A stretch of DNA of 64,000 nucleotides from CAZXEU01 sp965207385. Its GTDB lineage: Bacteria > Bacteroidota > Rhodothermia > Rhodothermales > Bin80. Below the pieces are notes generated by a model. The model saw only the letters and a program-made list of their open reading frames with translations, had not been told where the DNA came from and searched no databases. The position numbers and the translations under genes were made by a program. Positions 8,606 to 17,703 of the stretch are shown here, one piece after another; the stretch's first letter is position 1; each line of letters begins with the position of its first letter. Where the stretch lies: the NCBI GenBank assembly GCA_965207385.1, contig CBDBLZ010000018.1, forward strand, positions 1 through 64,000, read 5' to 3'.

Positions 8606-9934
8606 ATGAGCTCAAACATCGACCGTCGAACCTTTATCAAGACGACATCCGCCGCTGCCGCGAGCGTTGGCGTGCTCGGACAATTCGCGGCTGTGGGCAG
8701 GGCTACTGCCAGCAGCGATACCCTTGTGGCTGCCGTCATGGGCGTTAACAGCCGCGGACGGGTTTTGGCTCAGTCTTTTTCGCGTGCCAGCGGCTGTAAG
8801 GTGAAGACGATTTGTGATGTGGATCCCCGGGCGATTGGAAGGACTATTGAGGCAGTCGCTGAGGTGTCGGACTCGAAGCCGGGGGGTGAGGAGGACATCC
8901 GCCGCGTCCTGGAGGATCCCGACATTGATGTACTTGTGATTGCTGCTCCGGATCATTGGCATGCCCCGGCTTCCATCATGGCGCTGCAGGCCGGTAAGCA
9001 TGTATTCGTGGAAAAGCCATGCGGGCACAACCCGAGAGAGGGAGAGCTGCTGGTCGAAGCCCAGCAGCGCTACAACCGGGTGGTGCAGATGGGCAACCAG
9101 CAGAGGGCCTCCCAGGAGTCGCAGCAGATCATACAGGCCATTCACGAAGGGCTGATCGGCCGGGCCTACTACGGCCGCGCCTGGTATGCCAACACGCGCG
9201 GCAGCATTGGACGGGGCAGGGAGGCCGCTGTACCGGATTGGCTGAATTACGACCTGTGGCAGGGACCGGCTCCAAGGGTGCCTTATCGGGATAACGTCGT
9301 TCATTACAACTGGCACTGGTTCTGGCACTGGGGCACAGGTGAGATTTGCAACAATGGAACCCACGAAATCGATATCTGCCGCTGGGCTCTGGGCGTGGAT
9401 TACCCCACGCGCGTAACCTCGTCAGGTGGCCGCTATCACTTTGATGACGACTGGGAATTCTATGACACCCAGGTTGCCTCTTTCGAGTTTGCCGACGGCA
9501 AGATGCTGACCTGGGACGGGCGCAGCTGTAACGGCAAGGCCGTTGAGGGCATGGGACGCGGAGCGTCCATCCACGGGGAGAATGGGAGCGTGGTCCTGGA
9601 CCGGCAGGGCTATACCGTGTACGATCAGGACAACAAGGAAATCTGGAAGCGCGCGCGCTCAACCACCGTGTCGACCCTGGATCTGGCCGGAGGAGGCGGA
9701 CTCACCGACGAGCACATTGCCAATTTTCTTAAGGTGATACGCGAGGGCGGAGATCAGTATGCGCCCATTGACGAAGGGCACAAGAGCACGCTGCTCTGCC
9801 ATCTGGGCAATATCGCCCAGCATACGGGCCGGACCCTGAACTGCGACCCTGCCAACGGACGCATCCTGGATGACGCGGATGCGGCCGCGCTCTGGGGCCG
9901 GTCATACGAGCCCGGATGGGAGGTCACGGTCTAG
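8606..9934 (+). CDS. Tat-exported Gfo/Idh/MocA family oxidoreductase
   Basis: 442 residues from the ATG at 8606, which puts a twin-arginine signal (RRTFIK, then an alanine-rich h-region ending A-T-A-S-S) at the N-terminus. The longer frame upstream has no such signal. An N-terminal Rossmann region (V-A-A-V-M-G-V-N-S-R-G) is followed by V-I-A-A-P-D-H-W-H and the conserved VEKPCGHN, where the EKP lysine is typical of the family. It then has the C-terminal Gfo/Idh fold. Members oxidise or reduce sugars or related polyols with a tightly held NAD(P). Tat export fits folding with cofactor in the cytoplasm. The next gene (10020) encodes a second Tat-type member. Confidence 0.9.
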   Translation: MSSNIDRRTFIKTTSAAAASVGVLGQFAAVGRATASSDTLVAAVMGVNSRGRVLAQSFSRASGCKVKTICDVDPRAIGRTIEAVAEVSDSKPGGEEDIRRVLEDPDIDVLVIAAPDHWHAPASIMALQAGKHVFVEKPCGHNPREGELLVEAQQRYNRVVQMGNQQRASQESQQIIQAIHEGLIGRAYYGRAWYANTRGSIGRGREAAVPDWLNYDLWQGPAPRVPYRDNVVHYNWHWFWHWGTGEICNNGTHEIDICRWALGVDYPTRVTSSGGRYHFDDDWEFYDTQVASFEFADGKMLTWDGRSCNGKAVEGMGRGASIHGENGSVVLDRQGYTVYDQDNKEIWKRARSTTVSTLDLAGGGGLTDEHIANFLKVIREGGDQYAPIDEGHKSTLLCHLGNIAQHTGRTLNCDPANGRILDDADAAALWGRSYEPGWEVTV

Positions 9935-10019
9935 TCGGTCGTCCGGACGCGGCACGCCGCGTTCGCGCCTTATCCCCAATTTAGCCGGCAACAATTAGAC
10001 GAAAACGGGTCCAGCAATC

Positions 10020-11366
10020 ATGTCAGCCCTGTCGAGGAGAAACTTCATCAAGGCCGGAGGTGGTGCGGTGGCAGCTACCGTGATGGCGGGCCCGCTGGCA
10101 CGCCGAGCCCGCGGCTCGGGAAGCAGGATGCGAATTGCGCTGGTGGGGACCGGTATTCGGGGCACCAGCATGTGGGGCCGCAGCCTGGTGCGGGACTACG
10201 CGGACCACGTGGAATTCGTGGGTCTGTGTGACATTAATCCGGGCAGGCTTGCCTACGCCAGCGAGTACATCGGAGTCGATTGCCCGACCTTTACGGATTT
10301 TGACGAGATGGTGCGGTCCACGCAGCCCGACACGGTCATCGTCACCACCGTGGACTCCACGCATCATACCTTCATCATCAAGGCGATGGAAATGGGCTGT
10401 GACGTGGTCACGGAAAAGCCCATGACCACGGATGCCGAAAAGTGCCAGGCGATTCTGGACGCCCAGGCCCGAACCGGAAAGAATGTAACCGTCACGTTCA
10501 ACTACCGGTATTCGCCGCATCGCCAGAGGATGAAGGAAGTGCTGATGTCAGGCCGGATCGGGCGCGTGACTTCAGTGGATTTTCACTGGTACCTGAACGT
10601 GTACCACGGCGCTTCCTACTTCCGCCGGTGGCATGGACGGGAGCGGTTTGGCGGGACCCTGTTTGTTCACAAGGCCACCCACCATTTTGATCTGCTGAAC
10701 TGGTGGCTGGAATCGGAGCCCGAAGAGGTATTTGCCTTCGGAGATCTGGAATACTACGGATACAACAACGACTTCCGGCACACGAATTGCCGTGGCTGCC
10801 CGTTTGCCGACCGGTGTGCACACTACTGGGACATTACCCAGAGTCAGCGGCTTGTGGACCTCTACGTGAACAACGAGCATCACGATGGCTATCTGCGCGA
10901 CGGTTGCGTCTGGAGCGAAAAGATCGACATCTACGACAAGATGTCCGCGCAGATACGCTACGCCAATAACGTGCACGTGAGCTATTCCTGTACCACGTAT
11001 TCGCCGTATGAAGGCTATCGCATTGCCTTCAACGGGACGAAGGGACGCCTGGAGGCCTGGATTCAGGAACAGCAGCCGTGGGAAGCAGAACCGTACGACG
11101 AGCTGAGAATCACCGATAATTTCGGGGAAACGGAACGGGTGCGTATTCCGCACGGAGGGGGAGGACATGGAGGGGGCGATACGCGCCTCAGGGACAGGAT
11201 ATTCAAGGACCCGACCCTTCCCGACCCTTACCGACAGGCAGCCGGATCCCGTGACGGCGCCATGTCCATTCTCATTGGCATTGCGGCACGGGAGAGTGCC
11301 AAGACGGGGGAGCCGGTACGGATCGCCTCGCTGACTTCGCTAAAGCCGCGTGCCGTAAGACCATAA
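10020..11366 (+). CDS. Tat-exported Gfo/Idh/MocA family oxidoreductase with Cys cluster
   Basis: 448 residues with a Tat signal (SRRNFIK, A-rich core, cleavage near R-A-R-G-S-G). Rossmann motif ALVGTGIRG begins near residue 41, VEKP is replaced by VTEKPMTTD, and TFNYRYSP follows. A cysteine group CRGCPFADRC followed by A-H-Y-W-D lies near residue 260. I recall comparable cysteine stretches in other secreted members, possibly a metal or structural site. It has 85 bases of spacing from the preceding paralogue and 13 from the lipoprotein gene that follows. Likely substrates are oligosaccharides or sugar acids, by analogy only. Confidence 0.9.
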   Translation: MSALSRRNFIKAGGGAVAATVMAGPLARRARGSGSRMRIALVGTGIRGTSMWGRSLVRDYADHVEFVGLCDINPGRLAYASEYIGVDCPTFTDFDEMVRSTQPDTVIVTTVDSTHHTFIIKAMEMGCDVVTEKPMTTDAEKCQAILDAQARTGKNVTVTFNYRYSPHRQRMKEVLMSGRIGRVTSVDFHWYLNVYHGASYFRRWHGRERFGGTLFVHKATHHFDLLNWWLESEPEEVFAFGDLEYYGYNNDFRHTNCRGCPFADRCAHYWDITQSQRLVDLYVNNEHHDGYLRDGCVWSEKIDIYDKMSAQIRYANNVHVSYSCTTYSPYEGYRIAFNGTKGRLEAWIQEQQPWEAEPYDELRITDNFGETERVRIPHGGGGHGGGDTRLRDRIFKDPTLPDPYRQAAGSRDGAMSILIGIAARESAKTGEPVRIASLTSLKPRAVRP

Positions 11367-11379
11367 AACGGATATCCTC

Positions 11380-11793
11380 ATGCGTACTGTGACCTTTTGT
11401 TTGATCGCACCCATTCTGGCGGCGTTGGCAGGCTGTGCATCGCTCCGCAACGCTGCTCCTGAGCCGCCTGCGATAGTTGGGCATTGGGACTACGAGCTGG
11501 ACACGCCGCAAGGCGTGTACCGGGGTACTTTCATCTTTGAGCAATCCGAGGAGGGGCTGGCGGGAAGCGTTACGCAGGACGGGGGCGTGGACGGCGTCGT
11601 GCTCGAGGAGATCGCTTTTGACGAAGAGACGGGCCTCGCCACGTTCTCGTTTGACAGCGGTGAATTCGGCATGATCGATGTCAGCTTTACCGTCGCGGAT
11701 GACGCCATTACGGGTGTGCTATCGGTACTGGATTTCAACGCCGACGTGGATCTGGTCGGTGAAAGGGCGGGCATGGAAGAAGGGGAAGAGTAG
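11380..11793 (+). CDS. Small lipoprotein of unknown function
   Basis: 137 residues. A signal peptide ends with the lipobox L-A-G-C (Cys18), so the mature protein should be membrane-anchored. The mature part (IVGHWDYELDTPQGVYRGTF onward) is acidic and beta-rich, and resembles lipocalin-like or 'GHWD/G-x-W' small secreted domains. I cannot assign a function. It lies 13 bases after the Gfo/Idh gene, and its stop codon overlaps the next gene's GTG (TAGTG), which suggests one operon from 10020 to about 13175. Confidence 0.75.
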   Translation: MRTVTFCLIAPILAALAGCASLRNAAPEPPAIVGHWDYELDTPQGVYRGTFIFEQSEEGLAGSVTQDGGVDGVVLEEIAFDEETGLATFSFDSGEFGMIDVSFTVADDAITGVLSVLDFNADVDLVGERAGMEEGEE

Positions 11794-12068
11794 TGGCCAA
11801 TCTCTTCGGCTTGCTGGGAAGGCGCGTGGCTGTGCATCTCTACTCGCGGGAAGGGCTGGTGGTCGGCACTGTCGAGGGGCGCGTGGCGGATGTTGCCGAG
11901 GCAGTCGAGGTGGCTCCGGGCATGAGGAAGGATCTGGCCTTTGTCGTGGATATAGAGACGGGCGGGGAACCTTACAGGAATAGCAGCGGCACGGAAAACG
12001 AAGGATGGTTCGCCGTGCAGGACCTGGAAACCAGGGATACCGAAGCGCCGCGCTGGTTTGTAAACTGA
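11793..12068 (+). CDS. Conserved-looking small hypothetical protein
   Basis: 91 residues starting with GTG that overlaps the upstream stop. The sequence (GLLGRRVAVHLYSREGLVVG near the N-terminus) looks like a small cytoplasmic beta-barrel with a hydrophobic strand pattern. It has no signal peptide or metal motif. I do not recognise a family. Its position between a lipoprotein gene and galM, with no gaps, supports that it is expressed. Confidence 0.6.
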   Translation: MANLFGLLGRRVAVHLYSREGLVVGTVEGRVADVAEAVEVAPGMRKDLAFVVDIETGGEPYRNSSGTENEGWFAVQDLETRDTEAPRWFVN

Positions 12069-12074
12069 GTGGTC

Positions 12075-13175
12075 ATGCACCCAAAGATTCTTGGAGCAGG
12101 CTTATTGATCATGGCTGTTGCTTCATGCACTGGTCCGCTTGTGGAACGCCAGAATTTCGGCATGACGCCCGGCGGCGAAGCGGTGGATCTGTATACGCTG
12201 CGCAACGCAGCGGGCATGCAGGTCTCCATAATGACTTACGGTGCGACCGTTACGTCGCTGATGGCACCGGACAGGGACGGCAAACTCGGAGATGTTGTCC
12301 TCGGCTACGATTCGCTGGCGGGATACCTCCGGCAAAGTCCGTACCTGGGTGCAATCGTGGGGCGCTACGGCAACCGGATAGCAGGCGGTGCATTCGAACT
12401 CGACGGCGAGCGGTACAGCCTGGCCCGAAACAACGGTCCCAATCACCTTCATGGCGGCATCGTCGGATTTGACAAGGTAGTGTGGACAGCGGAGCCGTTT
12501 GAGCATGATCACGGCGTTGGCCTCGCACTGACCTATGTCAGCCCTGACGGAGAGGAGGGATATCCAGGTACGCTCGCGGCAGAAGTAAGGTATACGCTGA
12601 CGGTGGAAAACGAGCTTGTCGTGGACTACCTGGCGACGACGGACCAGGCGACACCCGTGAATCTGACGCAGCATTCCTATTTCAATCTGGCCGCCGCCGG
12701 CGACATTCTGGGACACGAGCTGATGCTTGCCGCGAGTCACTACACACCGGTCGACTCGACGATGATACCTACCGGCGAGATTGCCCCGGTCGCGGGTACC
12801 CCGTTCGATTTTACGGAACCGGTGCCTATCGGTGCGCGGATTGCGGAAGCGCACGAGCAGCTCGTGCGGGGTGGAGGCTACGACCACAATTACGTGCTGG
12901 ACTCGGGCGAGCCTGCGGCTACCGTCTTTGAGCCTTACACGGGACGACTGCTGGAGATTCGCACGACCGAGCCCGGCATCCAGTTCTACTCGGGCAATTT
13001 TCTCGATGGCAGCATTACGGGCAAGGACGGGATCGTCTACGGCCACCGCAGCGGCTTTTGCCTGGAAACACAGCACTATCCGGATTCGCCGAATCAGCCG
13101 CATTTTCCCTCGACCATTCTGAGGCCGGGAGAGACGTACGAATCACAGACCGCATTCGCCTTCCGGACGCGGTAG
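12075..13175 (+). CDS. galM: Exported aldose 1-epimerase (lipoprotein form)
   Basis: 366 residues from the ATG at 12075; a GTG at 12069 is also in frame. The signal peptide ends in V-A-S-C, a lipobox. It interconverts alpha and beta anomers of aldoses. Family motifs seen are YGNRIAGGAF, NHLHGG (catalytic His), TQHSYFNL (second His) and GFCLETQHYPDSPNQ (catalytic Glu). Most bacterial GalM proteins are cytoplasmic, so an anchored, probably periplasmic version suggests handling of sugars released outside the cytoplasm. This agrees with the exported oxidoreductases just upstream. Confidence 0.93.
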   Translation: MHPKILGAGLLIMAVASCTGPLVERQNFGMTPGGEAVDLYTLRNAAGMQVSIMTYGATVTSLMAPDRDGKLGDVVLGYDSLAGYLRQSPYLGAIVGRYGNRIAGGAFELDGERYSLARNNGPNHLHGGIVGFDKVVWTAEPFEHDHGVGLALTYVSPDGEEGYPGTLAAEVRYTLTVENELVVDYLATTDQATPVNLTQHSYFNLAAAGDILGHELMLAASHYTPVDSTMIPTGEIAPVAGTPFDFTEPVPIGARIAEAHEQLVRGGGYDHNYVLDSGEPAATVFEPYTGRLLEIRTTEPGIQFYSGNFLDGSITGKDGIVYGHRSGFCLETQHYPDSPNQPHFPSTILRPGETYESQTAFAFRTR

Positions 13176-13179
13176 GTTA

Positions 13180-14343
13180 CTAGGCGCTTACGGCGGATAG
13201 ACTGGCAACTGCGTCCAGCGCACGTGTCAGGTCGGACGCCAGGTCGCGCGTGGCCTCGATACCGACCGACAGCCGGACCAGTTCGTCGCTGATGCCTATG
13301 CGGGCCCGCTCTTCTGGGCTGAGCTTTGAATGGGAGCTGATGGCGGGCCGGGTCACAAGGGACTCTACGCCACCCAGGCTCGGCGCGTAGACCAGTAGCT
13401 GCAGGCTTTCGATCAGGCACCGGGCCGCCGTCAGACCCCCTGCAGGCACGAAGCTGATCATGGCGCCGAAGCCGCCAAAGAGGCGCGCAGCGCGCTCGCG
13501 CTGGGGATGATCAGGCAGTCCGGGATAGTTGACGTGCGAAACCTCCGGATGTCCCGCCAGGAATCGTGCGAGCTCTGCCGCGCTGGCGTTCTGGTGCCGG
13601 ACTCTAAGTGCCATGGTGTGCATGCCTCTGTCCAGCAAAAAGCAGGCATGTGGATCGAGCGACCCGCCGAGGTGCCGGATCTTCTTTTCGGCCCCGCTCA
13701 CGAGGTCGGCGCGACCCATGATGGCGCCGGCCACGATGTCGGAGTGCCCATTCAGGTACTTGGTGGCACTGTGAAGGGATAGGTCAAAGCCCTTTTCAGC
13801 GGCGCGATAATTGACAGGCGTCGCAAACGTGTTGTCGATAAGCGAAACCAGTCGGTTGCCACGGGCAAACTCCACGGCACTTTCGAGATCCGCAATGCCC
13901 AGTAGCGGATTCGAGATGGATTCCACGTAAATGGCGCGTGTTTCAGGGCGCAGCTTGCGCTCCCAGGACGTGGGATCATTGGCATCGATAAAATCGTGCT
14001 CAATGCCCAGTTCTTGCAAAAAATCAGTCGCAAAGGCATACGTGCCGCCGTATAGTCCGTCCTGGATCAGGAGGTGGTCGCCCGGCGAAAGCACGGCCAA
14101 CAGTGCAGCCGAAATGGCCGTCATGCCGCTTCCGGTAACAAGTCCCGCCTCGGCTCCTTCCAGGGCGGCCAGCTTTCGATTGAGCACTTGCTGGTTGGGA
14201 GTGTTGTTGTAGCGGATGTATCGGAGCGGATCTTCGTCGTGCTCGAACATGGCCGACTGGAAGATGGGAGTGCGGACGGCACCTTCAATCCGCGGGTGCA
14301 CTTCGCCGGCGTGCACGAGCTGGGTGTCAATGGCGTGTGGCAT
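13180..14343 (-). CDS. Cys/Met metabolism PLP-dependent enzyme (cystathionine gamma-synthase/lyase type)
   Basis: 387 residues from the ATG at 14343. The 79 further upstream codons to 14580 are arginine-rich and unlike the family, so they were dropped. The PLP-binding lysine is in LHSATKYLNGHSD. Other family landmarks are the N-terminal T-Q-L-V-H-A-G, GLVTGSGMTAIS, SISNPLLGIAD, and SLGGVESLVTRPA in the C-terminal domain. The family includes cystathionine gamma-synthase, gamma- and beta-lyases and methionine gamma-lyase, and motifs do not separate them. It is convergent with galM (4 bases between ends). Confidence 0.93.
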   Translation of the reverse strand: MPHAIDTQLVHAGEVHPRIEGAVRTPIFQSAMFEHDEDPLRYIRYNNTPNQQVLNRKLAALEGAEAGLVTGSGMTAISAALLAVLSPGDHLLIQDGLYGGTYAFATDFLQELGIEHDFIDANDPTSWERKLRPETRAIYVESISNPLLGIADLESAVEFARGNRLVSLIDNTFATPVNYRAAEKGFDLSLHSATKYLNGHSDIVAGAIMGRADLVSGAEKKIRHLGGSLDPHACFLLDRGMHTMALRVRHQNASAAELARFLAGHPEVSHVNYPGLPDHPQRERAARLFGGFGAMISFVPAGGLTAARCLIESLQLLVYAPSLGGVESLVTRPAISSHSKLSPEERARIGISDELVRLSVGIEATRDLASDLTRALDAVASLSAVSA

Positions 14344-14411
14344 GATCTTGTAATGACGCTGGGTTGGCAGTGGTACGCTGCGCGACGCCGGAGCGTTCGT
14401 GGCTGATGCAT

Positions 14412-15299
14412 CTAGATGAATAGGTCGCCTCGCATCGTCGCCACTGCGGATCCGCCTACGCGGACAGCGGCGATGTCGTGCCTCGGGCCGACAACCTCGG
14501 CCACGGCCGTTCCGGGGCGCCCCATCCAGTGACCCTGCTCGGCTGTCAGGCCGCTGGAGACGATCATGCCGTGACGCCACAGAAACGCTGCCATGCCCCC
14601 CGTGGCCGATCCGGTGAAGGGATCTTCAAATATGTCGGGAGGCGGCACAAAATGGCGGGCAAACGTGCGGGGCGGCTCGTCCTTCGACACGCAAAACACG
14701 TGAACGCTGAAAAAGCCGGCCAATTGGCGCAGCTGCGCCATGACTTCGTGGTTTACATTTATCCTGCGCAAGGTGTCGATTTCGCGCACGCATGCCATGA
14801 GCTGCGGCGTCCCGGTGCTGACAACCTGCGGAGGCGCCCGGGAGGTGAAGTCCGTCGGTGCCAGGCCCAGCATGCGGGCTACTAGACCAGCATCGGGCCG
14901 GGCCAGAAACTCCGGTTTCGGCTGGGTCATTACCACGTTCCTCACGCGTCCGCCAGCGCTGTGTAAGTCAACGGCGATGGGTCCGACCTGCAGTTCAAGG
15001 AAAATGCGCGTGTGATCGCCGTCGAGCGGAATGCGCGCCGTCTCGGCAAGGGCAAAAGCAGTGGCGATGGTGGGATGGCCCGCCAGCGGGATTTCTTCGG
15101 CAGGCGTAAAATATCGTGCGCGTACGTCCGCCACGTCCGAGCGCAGCACGAAGGCGGTTTCCGACAGGTTCATCTCCCGGGCTATGGCCTGCATGGTATT
15201 CGCGTCCAGCGAGTCCGCATCGAACACGACGGCACACGGGTTGCCGCAGAGCGGTGTCTCTGTGAAAGCGTCAACCTGCATTATGGGATACGTGGGCAT
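14412..15299 (-). CDS. PhzF family isomerase/epimerase-like protein
   Basis: 295 residues from the ATG at 15299 (MPTYPIMQVDAFTETPLCGN). The 31 codons upstream in frame look non-coding. The family is a two-lobed diaminopimelate-epimerase-like fold. Signature parts are G-N-P-C-A-V-V, the catalytic glutamate stretch M-N-L-S-E-T-A-F, F-T-P-A-E-E-I-P-L-A-G-H-P-T, and the C-terminal E-D-P-F-T-G-S-A-T-G-G. PhzF itself isomerises a phenazine precursor. Most relatives have unknown substrates, and no phenazine genes are nearby. It is likely cotranscribed with the downstream PLP-enzyme gene. Confidence 0.9.
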   Translation of the reverse strand: MPTYPIMQVDAFTETPLCGNPCAVVFDADSLDANTMQAIAREMNLSETAFVLRSDVADVRARYFTPAEEIPLAGHPTIATAFALAETARIPLDGDHTRIFLELQVGPIAVDLHSAGGRVRNVVMTQPKPEFLARPDAGLVARMLGLAPTDFTSRAPPQVVSTGTPQLMACVREIDTLRRINVNHEVMAQLRQLAGFFSVHVFCVSKDEPPRTFARHFVPPPDIFEDPFTGSATGGMAAFLWRHGMIVSSGLTAEQGHWMGRPGTAVAEVVGPRHDIAAVRVGGSAVATMRGDLFI

Positions 15300-15379
15300 G
15301 GTTCGGCGGTGGTCTGGTTGGCAGGTCAGCGACGCTTGGCAGAGGAATCCTTTGAGCGAGGTGGTCCGTTTGTGGCCCC

Positions 15380-17518
15380 ATGCCGCGAACACTTTTCATT
15401 TCGATTTGCCTGGCGGCCACGGTTGCCTCCTGCACGCACGCGCCGGAGCGCGACTTGCCCGTGCATGTCGCGATGAACCTTGCCGGACATCCCGACGATG
15501 AAGACGGCGCGACCATGCACTACCTCAGGCACGTACACAATGCCGAGGTATACAGCGTCATATTCACGCGCGGAGAAGGAGGCCAAAACGAAATCGGACC
15601 CGAGCTGTACGAGGAGCTTGGAGCTATTCGCACGGCGGAAACGGAGGCAGCCGCCCGGCAGCTCGGCACGCAGGTGTATTACCTCAATTTCGAGGATTTC
15701 GGCTTCTCCAAGACGGCATCCGAGACATATGAGCGGTGGGGAGGAAGGGACCACGTCACGGCAGAATTGGTCCGTCTCATCCGCCTTCTGAAGCCCGATG
15801 TCATCTTTACCAACCATGATACGGTAACAACGGGTCCGCAGCGCCAGCACGGACATCACCAGGCCGTTGGTCTCTCGGCCTTTGACGCGTTCCACCTGGC
15901 GGCAGATTCCGCCTATCGTCCGGAACAGCTCTCGGAAGCCGGTGTGAAGCTCTGGCAGCCCGCAAGGCTGCTGCTGCGCCAGTTCCGTGGAGGCTCGAGT
16001 CTTGATGCGGCATTGCCGGTAGGGGATATCCATCCTGCCACGGGCAAGTCGTTTGCGGCAGGCGCTGCCGATGCCCTGGGTTTTCACGCCAGTCAGGGCA
16101 TGGACCTCTTCGCGGCGCGGCTGCAGGAGGTCGATACGATGCGCTACGTGCTGCTTCGCTCCACTCGCCAGGAGGAGCTTCCGCTGACCGATTTCTTCGC
16201 CGGCCTGCCGGAGCGTCAACCGAGAGAGCCCGAACTCACGTATCTCATTGATTCCGGCCGCATCCAAGGAGCACGGTTCTCGCTTGATGACTCGCTGGCT
16301 GTGCCTGGTCAGAGCGTGGAGCTCTCGTGGGCATCGCTGCCCGAATCGCACCTGCGCTGGGAGTTTTCCGGTGCAATTGACACTACGCTAGGGCTTGAAA
16401 CGAGTCCTGTCCGCCTGCAGGTGCCGGAATCGGCCGCCGCAACCCGCCCAGCCTGGGTGTTTCAATACCGGCACCAGACAAGCCATCCCCCTGTTGTGTA
16501 CGCTGCCTTTCGGGAAGGGGAGCCCCATCCGATTTTCGCGGGATACCTGCCGCTCGAGATTGCGCCGCCACTCTTTTTGGCCACGGAAGAATCCGTTGTA
16601 AGGCTCGGGCCCGGCACGAACGATATTCCCGTGACCGTTACGGCCTTCGACCAAACCATGACGGGCGTCGACCTCCGCGCCGAGGTCACGGGAGGCGGAC
16701 GAACGCTCCACGCAGCTACTGTTCGTGTGGAACTGCCGGCCCCTGGGGTTGTCGATCAAACCCTACGTGTGCCGCTTCCTGCGCCGCTGCCGGATTCCGA
16801 GTTTGTCGTGGAACTGTCGGCCGGGCCCGCCCAATTGGAGATTGCCGGCCGCGCTTTCGAAGTTTCCGCTGCTCCGGGCCTGCGCGTGGGATTGGTGCAC
16901 AGCTACGACAATACGCTGGAGCGCGCCCTCCAGGAACTGGACGTATCCTATGTCGCGCTGGACTCGGTGGATCTAGCGGCCGGTCTCCGCGACGACCTGC
17001 ATACGATAGTACTTGACATTCGCAGCTACCTGGTAAGGAGCGACCTTCGAGCGCACAACGATCGGCTGCTTGACTGGGTACGGCGCGGTGGGCACCTCGT
17101 TGTCACATATCACAAGACGTTCGAGTGGAACAACGAGCCATGGTCGCCGCACAAGCTGATTTTGGGACGGGCTCGCGTAACCCTTGAGGATGCGCCCGTT
17201 CGCGTTGTCCGGCCCGACCATCCGCTTGTATCTTGGCCTAACGGCATTGCGACCGGAGACTGGGACGGCTGGGTACAGGAGCGCGGCCTGTACTTTCCCA
17301 GTGAGTGGGATCCGGCTTTCGAGGAGCTGTTCTGCCTGAGTGATCCTGGCGAAGAAGAGCACTGCGGCTCAACGCTCCTGGCGACGGTCGGTCAGGGCAC
17401 ATACCTGTATACGGCCCTGGCCTGGTACCGGCAGCTAAAGGTATATCATCCGGGTGCGTATGCGACCTTCGCCAACATGATCAGCCTGCCGCTATTCCCG
17501 GTGCTGGCCGCCAGGTGA
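15380..17518 (+). CDS. PIG-L family deacetylase lipoprotein with C-terminal glutamine-amidotransferase-like region
   Basis: 712 residues with a lipoprotein signal (cysteine in V-A-S-C at 17). The first 250 residues are a PIG-L/LmbE zinc deacetylase domain: AGHPDDED (metal ligands), G-A-I-R-T-A-E-T, and HGHHQAV. Such enzymes remove N-acetyl groups from GlcNAc-type substrates. A middle beta-rich part follows, and the end (near residues 495-710, from LRVGLVHSYDNTLERALQEL) resembles class I glutamine-amidotransferase-like folds found in long PIG-L proteins of Bacteroidota. The likely location is the periplasm. The substrate is unknown. Confidence 0.88.
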   Translation: MPRTLFISICLAATVASCTHAPERDLPVHVAMNLAGHPDDEDGATMHYLRHVHNAEVYSVIFTRGEGGQNEIGPELYEELGAIRTAETEAAARQLGTQVYYLNFEDFGFSKTASETYERWGGRDHVTAELVRLIRLLKPDVIFTNHDTVTTGPQRQHGHHQAVGLSAFDAFHLAADSAYRPEQLSEAGVKLWQPARLLLRQFRGGSSLDAALPVGDIHPATGKSFAAGAADALGFHASQGMDLFAARLQEVDTMRYVLLRSTRQEELPLTDFFAGLPERQPREPELTYLIDSGRIQGARFSLDDSLAVPGQSVELSWASLPESHLRWEFSGAIDTTLGLETSPVRLQVPESAAATRPAWVFQYRHQTSHPPVVYAAFREGEPHPIFAGYLPLEIAPPLFLATEESVVRLGPGTNDIPVTVTAFDQTMTGVDLRAEVTGGGRTLHAATVRVELPAPGVVDQTLRVPLPAPLPDSEFVVELSAGPAQLEIAGRAFEVSAAPGLRVGLVHSYDNTLERALQELDVSYVALDSVDLAAGLRDDLHTIVLDIRSYLVRSDLRAHNDRLLDWVRRGGHLVVTYHKTFEWNNEPWSPHKLILGRARVTLEDAPVRVVRPDHPLVSWPNGIATGDWDGWVQERGLYFPSEWDPAFEELFCLSDPGEEEHCGSTLLATVGQGTYLYTALAWYRQLKVYHPGAYATFANMISLPLFPVLAAR

Positions 17519-17536
17519 GATTTGTCCCGTCACGCC

Positions 17537-17571
17537 GGCAATTCCCTGTTGCAAAATTTGTGTGAATTGCC
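17537..17571. repeat. Perfect 8-bp inverted repeat
   Basis: GGCAATTC (17537-17544) and GAATTGCC (17564-17571) form a perfect inverted repeat with a 19-base spacer. It lies just after the deacetylase stop and before a tiny ORF. There is no U-tract, so it could be an operator or a weak terminator. Confidence 0.45.
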
Positions 17572-17605
17572 AACATTGTCGTCAGAACAGAACGAGACAG
17601 GCGGG

Positions 17606-17701
17606 ATGAACAAGAGACAGCAGAAGAACCTGATCCTTGCGCTGGGAATCCTGGTCGGCATTGTGGCCATTCTTGCGGCGGTGGGTTCGTTGGGAGGCTG
17701 A
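17606..17701 (+). CDS. Putative 31-residue single-pass membrane protein
   Basis: The ATG at 17606 opens a 31-codon frame: a basic start (M-N-K-R-Q-Q-K-N) followed by one hydrophobic helix (LILALGILVGIVAILAAVGS) and a short glycine tail. The composition is that of a real small membrane protein rather than random GC-rich sequence. The ribosome-binding site is weak (purine-rich GACAGGCGGG). The gene stands alone between the deacetylase gene and the convergent DUF971 gene. Function unknown. Confidence 0.5.
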   Translation: MNKRQQKNLILALGILVGIVAILAAVGSLGG

Positions 17702-17703
17702 GA

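Noticed and set aside
14344..14580. 79-codon N-terminal extension of the PLP-enzyme frame
   Set aside because: Arginine-rich, unlike the family, and a typical N-terminus begins at the ATG at 14343.
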